NCBI GenBank assembly: GCA_020629155.1
Contig: JAHDDW010000010.1
Coordinates: forward strand, 1 to 64,000
Direction of reading: 5' to 3'
Length of the DNA stretch: 64,000 nt
From: Acidimicrobiales bacterium
GTDB taxonomy: Bacteria > Actinomycetota > Acidimicrobiia > Acidimicrobiales > SZUA-35
Shown here: piece by piece, positions 36,102 to 44,234 of the stretch
Layout: the number at the start of each line of letters is the position of its first letter
How positions within the stretch are numbered: position 1 is the stretch's first letter
Program-made: the position numbers and the translations under genes
The notes under the pieces: generated by a model
Database searches by the model: none
What the model was told of the DNA's origin: nothing
Seen by the model: the letters and a program-made list of their open reading frames with translations, nothing else

Positions 36102-36428
36102 ATGCAATATGTAGTACTGGGGCTTGATGGTTTAGATAGCGAGGCTCCTGACAGGAGAGCTAAAGCACGTCCAGCGCATATAGCGATGGGTGATCGCTTG
36201 CTTAGAGAAGGGAAACTATGGTTTGGCGCGGCTCTTTTGCACGACGATGGTTCAATGAAAGGATCAACCTATATCGTCAACTTTGCTTCTGAAGAAGAGT
36301 TGCAAAGCTGGCTTAATGAAGAGCCATACGTGCTTGGAGATGTGTGGCAAGATCTAACAATACACAAATCAAACACACGTGACCCATGGCAATTTAGCCA
36401 CTCACAACAATGGTTCGAGAACAACTAA
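36102..36428 (+). CDS. YciI-like protein
   Basis: This 108-residue protein has a YCII-type ferredoxin-like fold: QYVVLGLDG, RAKARPAHIAMGDRLLREGKL with the conserved His, GAALLHDDGSMKGSTYIVNF and LNEEPYVLGDVW. These small proteins are mostly uncharacterised, and some act as hydrolases or dehydrochlorinases. AGGAGA sits eight bases before ATG 36102. It has no evident link to the neighbouring glycogen genes. Confidence 0.82.
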   Translation: MQYVVLGLDGLDSEAPDRRAKARPAHIAMGDRLLREGKLWFGAALLHDDGSMKGSTYIVNFASEEELQSWLNEEPYVLGDVWQDLTIHKSNTRDPWQFSHSQQWFENN

Positions 36429-36476
36429 GTTGTAGCCCATTAGTGCATGTCCCAGGGGTGTTGCGTAGATATGCAT

Positions 36477-36536
36477 AGGGAAAAATATTGCTATTCTTTC
36501 CCTGCATATAGGGAAAAATTTGTTGATTCCTTCCCT
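36477..36536 (+). repeat. Two tandem GGGAAA-TTTCCC hairpins
   Basis: AGGGAAA (36477-36483) pairs with TTTCCCT (36497-36503), and AGGGAA (36510-36515) with TTCCCT (36531-36536). The two units share GCATA(TA)GGGAAAAAT and are spaced 33 bases apart. They directly precede the DUF4143 remnant and may be an old operator pair. Confidence 0.45.
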
Positions 36537-36543
36537 GTGCTGA

Positions 36544-36894
36544 AAATATTATCTATATGACACTGGCTATATGGATATTCTTCATGCCGATACGCAGAAA
36601 GGTCCTGTGCTGGAGAATGCCGTTTTGCTAGAGCATACTCGTCAATCGCAACAAGCTCATTTTTTATCTCCTGGTTCTTGGGAGATAGATCTCTATGATG
36701 TTTCTTCGAAAACAGCGACACAGATTTGCTATAGGGTAACTCCCCAGAATCTAGAAAGAGAAACTCGCTTTCTAGCAAAGGGCGACTTTAAGCAGAAAAA
36801 CCTTCTATACACTGCTATTGAAACGACGTTAGATGCCATCGGCGACGACGTAACAGCAATTTCCTCGATCGAGTATTTCCTACGGGATCTTTGA
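36544..36894 (+). pseudogene. C-terminal remnant of an AAA/DUF4143 ATPase
   Basis: After a stop at 36541 the frame reads KYYLYDTGY, GPVLENAVLLEHTRQ and the nuclease-like WEIDLYDV...TQICYRV, then ETRFLA, which is the C-terminal DUF4143 part of a family of AAA ATPases of unknown role. The Walker A and B half (about 270 residues) is absent. ATG 36571 could still give 107 residues. The genome fragment between glgX and glgA has clearly collected and lost mobile-type genes. Confidence 0.65.
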
Positions 36895-36935
36895 TAAGCG
36901 TAGCTTTGTAGTTGTTGATGTCTTCCATCTATGAT

Positions 36936-37064
36936 TTAAGGGAATGTCTAGTAACTATACATTCCCTCGGTATTCCCGCTCCGCTCGGGGCGCTAGCACG
37001 CAGCTTTTAGCGTTTTTTTGGTAACGCGGTTCAGCAGAAAAACAATAAATAGACATACCCTTAA
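36936..37064 (+). repeat. TIR-hairpin intergenic element R1
   Basis: The ends TTAAGGGAATGTCTA (36936-36950) and its near-complement (37050-37064) differ at one base. Next to the left end, GGGAATGT pairs with ACATTCCC (36959-36966). The core CCGCTCCGCTCGGG and AGCACGCAGCTTTTAGCG is shared with other copies in the window. No gene is inside. Confidence 0.75.
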
Positions 37065-37167
37065 GTGTGCGGTGACTAGCCGCTTCCAACGGAATCAAGA
37101 AGATAACCCAGTGGCTAGCTAGGTTCTGCTAGAAAGGGGGCATCGTCAGCGAAGGGTGTAATCTGTC

Positions 37168-38544
37168 ATGAGAATTTTATTTGCTACCGCAGAGTTTAAA
37201 CCGCTTGTCACGGTGGGTGGTTTGGGTGAAGCGTCAGCTGGCATTGTTAAAGCATTGCGAGCGCAAGGCCACCATGTCGATGTGGTTTTGCCTGACTATT
37301 ATGCTTGGGATTTCCCGAATGCTGAGACGAAACCACTTGCGTTGCCTCACTGGGCAGCGCCTGCGTCGGTGCGTTATGGCACGCACGCACAAGCTGGGTC
37401 TTTAGCGCTTGTTGACGTGCCGCACATCGCTAAACCAGCGCCGTACGTTGACAGCGATGGTCTAGGTTGGCAAGAGAACACGATGCGTTTCTTGGCGTTT
37501 TCGGCTGCGGTTGCTGCGCTTGCTAAAGAGTTGAAAGCTGACGTTCTGCATCTCAATGATTGGCACACATCGTTTGCTCCCGCTTTTTTGGCAGAACCTA
37601 TCCCAACGGCGTTAACGATTCACAATTTGGCCTATCAAGGCCAGTGTGACAGCGCAGTGCTAGACCTTCTGCCGTCGCATCAAGCGAACTATTTCTTCGG
37701 TGAAAGCGGCAATGCGTTAGCTGGCGCGATCCGGCTAGCCGATAAGGTCGTTGCTGTAAGTGGCCGCTATGCCCAAGAGATAACAACCGAAGCTGGTGGT
37801 TTTGGTTTGCAGCGTTTGCTTAGCGGACGTGGCGATGATCTTGTTGGGATTCGCAACGGCATCGATATCGACGTGTGGAACCCTGCAACACAAAAACATG
37901 TGCCAGTATCATATTCTGTCGATTCGATGGACGGCAAAACAGAAGCTCGCGCGGCATTGCTTAGCCATGTCGGTTGGGAAGAAACAAAAGACCCGCTTAT
38001 CGTCATGGTCTCACGCTTAGTGCACCAAAAAGGGATCGACCTAGCTTTTAGCGCTGCAAAGTTCTGCGAAGGGTTGGGGGCACGGATGATTGTGCTCGGT
38101 TCTGGCGAACGTCACTTGGCTGACTGGGGGAGACACCTACAGAAAGAGAACCCTGGACGATTTTGGTTTCATGATGGCTATGACGTGGCGCTATCGCATC
38201 AGCTTTTCGCTGGTGGCGATCTTTATCTGATGCCGAGCCGTTTCGAGCCGTGTGGTCTAGCGCAAATGCAAGCAATGGCCTATGGCACGCTGCCTGTGGT
38301 AACAGCAGTTGGTGGGTTGGCAGACACCGTGATTGACGCTGATGTGCAGCCTCGCAAAGGTAACGGATTTGTGGCTGGCACCGCTGATGAAGCATCAGTC
38401 GTTGATGCTTTGCATCGTGCTGTTCGGGCATGCAAAAATGCTCGCCGTCGTCGAGCTATCGTAAAGCGTGGGATGGTTGCAGATTGGTCTTGGGATAACC
38501 CTGCACAACAATTCACCGAGCTTTATGAGACCATAGAAAGATAA
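37168..38544 (+). CDS. glgA: Glycogen synthase (GT5)
   Basis: GlgA extends alpha-1,4-glucan from ADP-glucose. The 458-residue product has ATAEFKPLVTVGGLGEA at the start, LHLNDWHTSFAPAFL, LTIHNLAYQG, NGIDIDVWNP, MVSRLVHQKGIDL and SRFEPCGLAQMQAMAYGTLPVV. In most GT5 enzymes the N-terminal motif is KxGGL; here the lysine position is Thr (TVGGL), so sugar-nucleotide binding may differ. The C-terminus DWSWDNPAQQFTELYE is duplicated at 39453. GlgC and GlgB are encoded about 4.5 kb downstream. Confidence 0.9.
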   Translation: MRILFATAEFKPLVTVGGLGEASAGIVKALRAQGHHVDVVLPDYYAWDFPNAETKPLALPHWAAPASVRYGTHAQAGSLALVDVPHIAKPAPYVDSDGLGWQENTMRFLAFSAAVAALAKELKADVLHLNDWHTSFAPAFLAEPIPTALTIHNLAYQGQCDSAVLDLLPSHQANYFFGESGNALAGAIRLADKVVAVSGRYAQEITTEAGGFGLQRLLSGRGDDLVGIRNGIDIDVWNPATQKHVPVSYSVDSMDGKTEARAALLSHVGWEETKDPLIVMVSRLVHQKGIDLAFSAAKFCEGLGARMIVLGSGERHLADWGRHLQKENPGRFWFHDGYDVALSHQLFAGGDLYLMPSRFEPCGLAQMQAMAYGTLPVVTAVGGLADTVIDADVQPRKGNGFVAGTADEASVVDALHRAVRACKNARRRRAIVKRGMVADWSWDNPAQQFTELYETIER

Positions 38545-38582
38545 GACCGTGGCCTTTTGTGCTTCTGTCGAACCAGCAAAAT

Positions 38583-38633
38583 CCTACGGTAGCCTACGGG
38601 AAAATCTTTAATTCTCCGTAGGGCACCGTAGAG
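38583..38633 (+). terminator. Stem-loop after glgA
   Basis: CCTACGGTAGCCTACGGG (38583-38600) pairs with 38614-38633 in two 7-bp blocks around an internal mismatch. There is no U-run. It is a probable transcription end or RNA-stabilising structure for glgA. Confidence 0.5.
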
Positions 38634-38635
38634 TG

Positions 38636-38833
38636 TTAGAAAATTAACTGATAGCGAGTAGCAGCGCTTCTGCCCTGCCGTTGGATAAAGTCTTTCTTTT
38701 GCAACACTCGCAATGCATCATTAATTGTTGCTCGTGCAAGTTCCGTCTTGTCCATAATGATTTTTATTCTCAGGCGCAGTTCAGGCAATTCTTTGAAACA
38801 CTGCAGCCAATGAGCGCCGAAGATATATGAGCT
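38636..38833 (-). pseudogene. Winged-helix C-terminal remnant
   Basis: Between a stop at 38834 and the stop at 38636 the minus strand reads GAHWLQCFKELPEL, then DKTELARATINDALRVLQKK and GRSAATRYQLIF. This is the pattern of a winged-helix domain at the C-terminus of Fic or ATPase-type proteins. No start codon or N-terminal part remains. It lies in the decayed segment between the two glgA tails. Confidence 0.5.
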
Positions 38834-38898
38834 TCATAAAACCCATCGATTGTCCCGAATCTACGCTTGCTTATGGTTTGGGCTGTTAGGCTGAAGGT

Positions 38899-39454
38899 GT
38901 GGTTAGAAGTGATGTCGTGCCAGCGGGTTATGTTTCTGTTCTTGCTGATGCCAAGAAGGCGATTCAAAACGCGCGGACTAAAGCTGCTTTAGCTGTTAAC
39001 AGTGAGTTGATAGAGTTGTATTGGCATCTTGGTGTTTGATATTAGATCGTCAAGAAGCTGAGAGTTGGGGTCGTAAAGTTATTAAGCATTTTCTGATGAT
39101 CTGCGGGCGAGTTTTCCTGGTATGACTGGTTTGTCGGTTCGTAATTTGTATTACAGGCGAGATTTTGCTTCGTGTTGGCCCGATAAGTTAATTGTGCAAC
39201 GACTTGTTGCACAATTGCCGTGGGGTCAAAATATAGCTTTGTTGACTTTGTTGGATAAACGTTCAGATCGTGAATGGTATGCAAAAAGCGCTGTTAAGAA
39301 CGGGTGGTCCCGAGCAGTACTTGAACATCAAATTAAAACGAAATTGCAGTTGCGTTCTGGTAGCGCTCCATCAAACTTTGCTGAAAAATCACCTGGACAA
39401 GGTTTAGCTCTAATCGGACGGCAATATCATCTTAATGTAGATAACGGCTGTTGA
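38899..39454 (+). pseudogene. DUF1016 (YhcG-like) PDDEXK nuclease pseudogene
   Basis: From GTG 38899 the frame gives AKKAIQNARTKAALAVNSELIELYWHLG, written here as AKKAIQNARTKAALA and VNSELIELYWHLG. A one-base shift leads to LILDRQEAESWGRKVIKHF, and another to SDDLRASFPGMTGLSVRNLYY. It continues LPWGQNIALL and NGWSRAVLEHQI, the DUF1016 N-terminal domain. Most of the middle is deleted, and it jumps to GLALIGRQYHLNV, the start of the nuclease domain, before stopping. These proteins are often carried near restriction loci. At least two frameshifts and one deletion exclude function. Confidence 0.78.
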
Positions 39455-39512
39455 TTGGTCTTGGGATAAACTAGCACAACAGTTCACCGAGCTTTATGAA
39501 ATAATTTCGTAG
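39453..39512 (+). repeat. Second copy of the glgA 3' end
   Basis: Bases 39453-39499 match 38482-38528 at 43 of 47 positions. The translation DWSWDKLAQQFTELYEIIS then a stop is still a plausible GlgA C-terminus. The two copies bracket the decayed winged-helix and DUF1016 remnants. Confidence 0.75.
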
Positions 39513-39558
39513 CAACGAAACTAATTGTAGATGTCCTCGCAGTTTAGTCGCCGCTGGA

Positions 39559-39649
39559 GCTTTCTCGCTTTGCGCAGACCGTTAGAATGCAGCTTTAGTG
39601 TTTCTGGGGTAAAGTGATTCGCAGAAAAAGAATAATGAAGAGAGCATAG
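39559..39649 (+). repeat. Degenerate TIR-hairpin repeat R6
   Basis: TGCAGCTTTAGTGTTT and the tail CGCAGAAAAAGAATAATGA align with R1 (ACGCAGCTTTTAGCGTTT and CAGCAGAAAAACAATAA). The leading hairpin is missing. Confidence 0.5.
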
Positions 39650-39695
39650 TGTCAACGGGGATGACATTTTTGCATAGAATGGTTACCCTGAGTCT

Positions 39696-42600
39696 ATGCT
39701 GACAACTCGATGGGCAAAAGAATTTCTCCCTCAAGACGTGGACCGTGGCTATGACTATTTTCGTGACGGCCATGTTTTTGATGTAACAAGAACCGATCGT
39801 TGTATCAGTGCCTCTGTTGCTGGGTCATATAACGAGTATGAAGTTCTGGTTGGCTATGGCATAGAGAAACAATTCGATCAAAATGTGGATTGCACATGTC
39901 CACGTTTTCAAGAGGCGAATTGTAAACATCTTTGGGCGGTGTTGACCTTTATCGATGCACATCGCATTGCGTTGCAACCTAAGGTCGGGAAAAGGCAAAA
40001 AAAGACGGCTGCAACGCCTGTCTGGAAATCTTTCTTGCAGAATACCTCTTCATTGCTCAACAGTCGAGATCACAGCGTTAACGTTTCCCTGAATGAAAAA
40101 GAAAGACAAATTTTCTATGTTGTTGATCTCTATAATCCGTATACCTATCAGCGCAGTGATCGATCGTTTAAACTAAAACTGTTGCAGCAAGAAAAAAGAA
40201 GCTCAGGTGGTTGGGGCACCCTCAAAGATTTTGCAGTTAATGCAGAGTCAATAGACGCGTTGTGCACTGGCGTCGATAGAGAAATTTTGCGTAGGTTGTT
40301 AGGGCATGCCCCTGCGCTGAACTATTACAGCTATCAAGGTGTGGAGAAATATTCTCGGTTCACCCTTTCTCCTTCGTGGAGTTCGGATCTGTTTGCCTTA
40401 CTCGCCTCCAGCGAAAGGTTTTTCTTATCTACACAAGAAAAACCTTCAGCGAACGATCTAGAGCAGATCCGCTTTGATAGCGCAGGTCCATTTAGGATCG
40501 GCACCAAAATGCAGTTTGTTGACGCAACAGGCGAGTCGGTTCTGCACATGTTTCTCGAACGTGACGATGAACGTATCGCAGTTGAAGACATCCGTGACGT
40601 CGCAGCTAATGCGATGGCTCTTGTCGACGATCGTCTTGTGACGCTTGAAAACAGCGATGTGGTAGATATGTTTCGGGTTTTCCAACAGTCGGAAGAAAAG
40701 ATTGTTATTGCCGCTGATGAACAAGATGATTTCGTTGAACAGTTTGTGCAGATGGGTGGCACGCAATCAGTGACGTTGCCAGCTGAATGGGAAATAAAAA
40801 CTCATCGTGTTAAACCACAAGGGCGAGCAATTCTTACCGCTAGTGAAACCTCAAAAAATAAGGTCGATCTGGCTATCAACTTTCTTTACAACGAGACGGT
40901 TATAGACCCAATGGCGTCGCCGTATAGGCTCTATAATGTAGCGACAAAAACTATTTTCGAGCGTGATTTAGAAGCCGAAGATGAGCTACAACTACCATTG
41001 CAAAATTTTCCTCTACAGCAAAACTATTACAGCGGCGCACTGCTTTTCCACCAAAAGCACTTGGCTGGGTTTGTGAAAGCTCTGGCACACGATGGCTGGG
41101 AAGTTCTTTGGGAAGGCAAACCTATTAAGCAGCCTGGCAAAACTTCTGTGTCTATCCAAACAAGTTCTTCGATCGACTGGTTTGACGTGCATGCTGCGGT
41201 TGAGTATGGCACTGAACAAGTTGCCATTCCTAAACTTTTAGAAGCAGCCAAGAGTGGATCAGATTTTGTAGTGCTTTCTGATGGGTCGCGAGGGCATCTT
41301 CCGAAGGAATTTATGCAGCGATATCTTGGACTTGTCAAACTTGGTGAGCTGCAAGATGATGACACGCTGCGTTTCAAACCAACGCAAGCCATGATTCTAG
41401 ACGCCATGCTTGACGCTCAAGAACAAGACACACAGATGGATGCGGCGTTTAAAAAGCTTCGCAAAGAGCTTGCATCGTTTGATGGGGTTAAGCCGTTGTC
41501 TGCGCCGAAAACTTTGCAAGGGCAGCTGCGTGATTATCAGCGCATGGGCTATGGTTGGTTACGATTTTTGCAGAAGTTCCAGCTCGGCGGTTGTTTAGCT
41601 GATGATATGGGGCTTGGTAAAACAATCCAGGTGCTTTCGTTATTGGAACAGCGTCGCACTCGTAAAAAGTCAGCAGAGCAGTCGACGCCTAAAACTGGCT
41701 CTTCAGCGGTCGCTACCAGAGTGTCGAGTCTTTCTCGTAGGCCTTCGCTCATCGTTGTGCCTAAAAGTCTTATTTTTAACTGGATCGACGAAGCAGCTCG
41801 TTTCGCTCCAAAACTTCAGCTGCTCGACTACACAGGGACACAGAGGAAGTCCGAAGTGAAGAAGGCGCAAGATTTCGACTGTATCTTGACGACTTATGGG
41901 ACAATGCGTAAAGACGTAGCAGATCTTTCTGAAATCGAGTTTGACTACGTCATTCTCGACGAGTCGCAGGCGATCAAAAACGGGGCGTCTCTGACAGCAA
42001 AAGCAAGTCGTTTGATTAAGGCGGAGCATCGTTTGGCGATGACAGGCACGCCAATAGAGAACCACCTGGGTGATCTGTGGTCTTTGTTTGAATTTCTGAA
42101 CCCAGGGATGCTTGGGACGAGTGCATCTTTCAAAAAATTAGCGAAGGAGAACGCTGGACAAGCCGATTCTGAAGCGCTAGAAGCATTACGTAAAGGTTTG
42201 CAACCGTTTATTTTGCGACGGACCAAAGAAGAGGTTCTGCCAGAGTTGCCGCCTAAATCTGAGCAGCATCTTTATTGTGAAATGACACCTGCCCAACGCA
42301 AAAACTATGGAGAGCTGCAAAAATATTATCAGGCGGCTCTTTCTAATCGTATCGAGTCAGACGGCATCAAAAAATCGAAAATCTATGCGTTAGAAGCGCT
42401 GCTACGTTTACGGCAAATCGCTTGTGACCCGAGGTTGATAGATCCTTCAGTAAAACCTGGCGCAAAACTTGAGCTTGTGCAACAACAGATACAAGAAGTA
42501 GTTGAGAAAGGCCATAAGGTTCTAGTGTTCTCTCAATTTACTAGTTTGTTAGATTTGTGTAAAACCGAGCTGGAGAAACAAGGCATTGTGTATGAATATC

Positions 42601-42965
42601 TGACAGGTCGCACCCGTAAACGAGAAGAGAAGGTGAAACGTTTCCAAGAAGATCCAGCGGTTTCTGTTTTCCTTATCAGTTTGAAAGCTGGTGGTTCTGG
42701 GCTTAACTTGACTGCGGCTGACTATATTTATCTGCTTGATCCGTGGTGGAATCCAGCAGCTGAAGCCCAAGCCATAGATCGTGCACACAGGATAGGCCAA
42801 ACCAAGTCGGTGATGGCGTATCGGGTGATCGCGAAAGGCACCGTCGAAGAAAAAATTATCGATATGCAAAAAGAAAAGAAAAACCTTGCAGAGTCAGTCT
42901 TGTCGAGCGATGAGTCGTTATTGCAGTCAATGAGTGCCGAAGATCTACAAATGCTACTCAGCTAA
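39696..42965 (+). CDS. SWIM zinc-finger SNF2 family helicase
   Basis: This 1089-residue ATPase resembles RapA2-type proteins. An N-terminal SWIM finger (DCTCPRFQEANCKHL, Cys66, Cys68, Cys76, His78) is followed by about 550 residues of beta-rich sequence. The SNF2 motor comes next: LRDYQRMGYGWL, Walker A MGLGKTIQVL (about 638-647), DESQAIKN in place of DEAH, MTGTPIENHLGDLWSL, then VFSQFTSLLDLC, LISLKAGGSGLNLTAADYIY and DRAHRIGQTKSV. Such proteins translocate on duplex DNA; the bacterial role is unclear, possibly RNA polymerase recycling. It stands alone between glgA debris and glgC. Confidence 0.92.
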   Translation: MLTTRWAKEFLPQDVDRGYDYFRDGHVFDVTRTDRCISASVAGSYNEYEVLVGYGIEKQFDQNVDCTCPRFQEANCKHLWAVLTFIDAHRIALQPKVGKRQKKTAATPVWKSFLQNTSSLLNSRDHSVNVSLNEKERQIFYVVDLYNPYTYQRSDRSFKLKLLQQEKRSSGGWGTLKDFAVNAESIDALCTGVDREILRRLLGHAPALNYYSYQGVEKYSRFTLSPSWSSDLFALLASSERFFLSTQEKPSANDLEQIRFDSAGPFRIGTKMQFVDATGESVLHMFLERDDERIAVEDIRDVAANAMALVDDRLVTLENSDVVDMFRVFQQSEEKIVIAADEQDDFVEQFVQMGGTQSVTLPAEWEIKTHRVKPQGRAILTASETSKNKVDLAINFLYNETVIDPMASPYRLYNVATKTIFERDLEAEDELQLPLQNFPLQQNYYSGALLFHQKHLAGFVKALAHDGWEVLWEGKPIKQPGKTSVSIQTSSSIDWFDVHAAVEYGTEQVAIPKLLEAAKSGSDFVVLSDGSRGHLPKEFMQRYLGLVKLGELQDDDTLRFKPTQAMILDAMLDAQEQDTQMDAAFKKLRKELASFDGVKPLSAPKTLQGQLRDYQRMGYGWLRFLQKFQLGGCLADDMGLGKTIQVLSLLEQRRTRKKSAEQSTPKTGSSAVATRVSSLSRRPSLIVVPKSLIFNWIDEAARFAPKLQLLDYTGTQRKSEVKKAQDFDCILTTYGTMRKDVADLSEIEFDYVILDESQAIKNGASLTAKASRLIKAEHRLAMTGTPIENHLGDLWSLFEFLNPGMLGTSASFKKLAKENAGQADSEALEALRKGLQPFILRRTKEEVLPELPPKSEQHLYCEMTPAQRKNYGELQKYYQAALSNRIESDGIKKSKIYALEALLRLRQIACDPRLIDPSVKPGAKLELVQQQIQEVVEKGHKVLVFSQFTSLLDLCKTELEKQGIVYEYLTGRTRKREEKVKRFQEDPAVSVFLISLKAGGSGLNLTAADYIYLLDPWWNPAAEAQAIDRAHRIGQTKSVMAYRVIAKGTVEEKIIDMQKEKKNLAESVLSSDESLLQSMSAEDLQMLLS

Positions 42966-42970
42966 CGACT

Positions 42971-44212
42971 CTACTCAATTTTATGATTCTTGGGGATCAC
43001 GACAATGCCTGAATCGGTGGTATGGAACCTTTCAGCGTCGGCTGCGAGGTCATAGCCAATTTCAAAGCCTTCAGGCACTTCGACGCCTTTGTCGATAATG
43101 GCGTTGCGTATACGTGCACCTTTGCCAACTCGTACGCCAGACATCAGCACCGAACGTTGCACGTCTGCTTCGCGCATTCGTACACCTTGTGAAATAACTG
43201 AGTTTGTGCATTGCGATCCAGAGACGATAACGCCGTTGCTCAAAATGCAGTTGTCGACGTTGCTGCTTGAACTGTTACCAGAAGAAATTTTTGCTGGCGG
43301 TTCTGTTGGGCTAGTCGTATAAATTGGCCATTGATCGTTGTATAAAGTGAACTGCGGAAGCGGTGCAACTAAATCCATATGTGCTTCATAGAACGCATCT
43401 AACGTTCCGACATCTCGCCAATAGTGGCTGTCGCTGCCGCTGTCGCCTGGCACCTGGTTAGTGGTGTAGTCATACATATAGGCTTTCCCTTCGCTAACCA
43501 GCTTCGGAATAATGTTGCCACCTATATCGTGTTTAGAGTTTGAGTCGCTAGCGTCGGTGTGCATGATTTCTCTGAATGTTTCCGTCTCAAAAATATAGTT
43601 ACCCATGGAAGCAAGTACCCGATTGGGGTCGTCGGCAAGGCGAGGGGCGTCTGGATTTTTCTCGTGAAACGCGACGATTCTATTTGTTCCTGGTTCTAGT
43701 TCGACAACGCCAAATGATGAAGCTTCCGACTCTGGCACTCTTGTGCAGGCAACGGTTACACCAGCGCCGCTATCTCTATGCTCATCGAGCATCTGACGGG
43801 GGTTGAATCGATAGATATGGTCGGCGCCTAACACAATGATATGATGTGGTTTTTCGTCTTCTATAATGTTCATGTTCTGATATAACGCATCAGCCGAACC
43901 GCTAAACCAGTGCGGCCCTCGTCGCATCTGTGCGGGCACGGTGGTGACAAAGTTGCCTAAAATGTTGGAAAGCTGCCAGGTGAGCGAAATATGCACGTCA
44001 AGGCTGTGGCTTTTGTATTGCGTTAGCACAATGATGTGGCGGAAACCTCCGTTCACCAGGTTAGAAATAGCAAAGTCGATTAGTCGATATTTGCCGCCGA
44101 ATGGGACTGCTGGCTTTGCTCTGTCAGCAGTCAGCGGCATCAAACGACTGCCCGATCCGCCCGCTAGAACAACGCTCATTATTGGTTTTCTGCCTATACT
44201 CGATGTGACCAT
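42971..44212 (-). CDS. glgC: Glucose-1-phosphate adenylyltransferase
   Basis: GlgC makes ADP-glucose, the committed step of glycogen synthesis. MSVVLAGGSGSRLMPLTADRAKPAVPFGG (split at LTADR) is the nucleotide-binding start. NGGFRHIIVLTQYKSHSLD, WFSGSADALYQNM, VLGADHIYRFN and the left-handed beta-helix end with ISQGVRMREADVQRSVLMSG (split at ADVQ) follow. The open frame extends to 44497, but that stretch overlaps glgB, so ATG 44212 (413 aa) or ATG 44179 is the start. Only 22 bases separate it from the divergent glgB start. Confidence 0.93.
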   Translation of the reverse strand: MVTSSIGRKPIMSVVLAGGSGSRLMPLTADRAKPAVPFGGKYRLIDFAISNLVNGGFRHIIVLTQYKSHSLDVHISLTWQLSNILGNFVTTVPAQMRRGPHWFSGSADALYQNMNIIEDEKPHHIIVLGADHIYRFNPRQMLDEHRDSGAGVTVACTRVPESEASSFGVVELEPGTNRIVAFHEKNPDAPRLADDPNRVLASMGNYIFETETFREIMHTDASDSNSKHDIGGNIIPKLVSEGKAYMYDYTTNQVPGDSGSDSHYWRDVGTLDAFYEAHMDLVAPLPQFTLYNDQWPIYTTSPTEPPAKISSGNSSSSNVDNCILSNGVIVSGSQCTNSVISQGVRMREADVQRSVLMSGVRVGKGARIRNAIIDKGVEVPEGFEIGYDLAADAERFHTTDSGIVVIPKNHKIE

Positions 44213-44234
44213 TTTCTTATCGTAGACTAAGTCG
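44213..44234. promoter_or_regulatory. Very short divergent glgC/glgB promoter region
   Basis: Between the two start codons lie only 22 bases, with TATCGT on the plus strand and overlapping TACGAT on the minus strand as possible -10 boxes. If both are used, each transcript would have almost no leader. The alternative is that promoters lie inside the opposite genes. Confidence 0.3.

Noticed and set aside
36491-36778. 95-residue minus-strand frame
   Set aside because: It is antisense to the DUF4143 remnant and runs through the hairpins.
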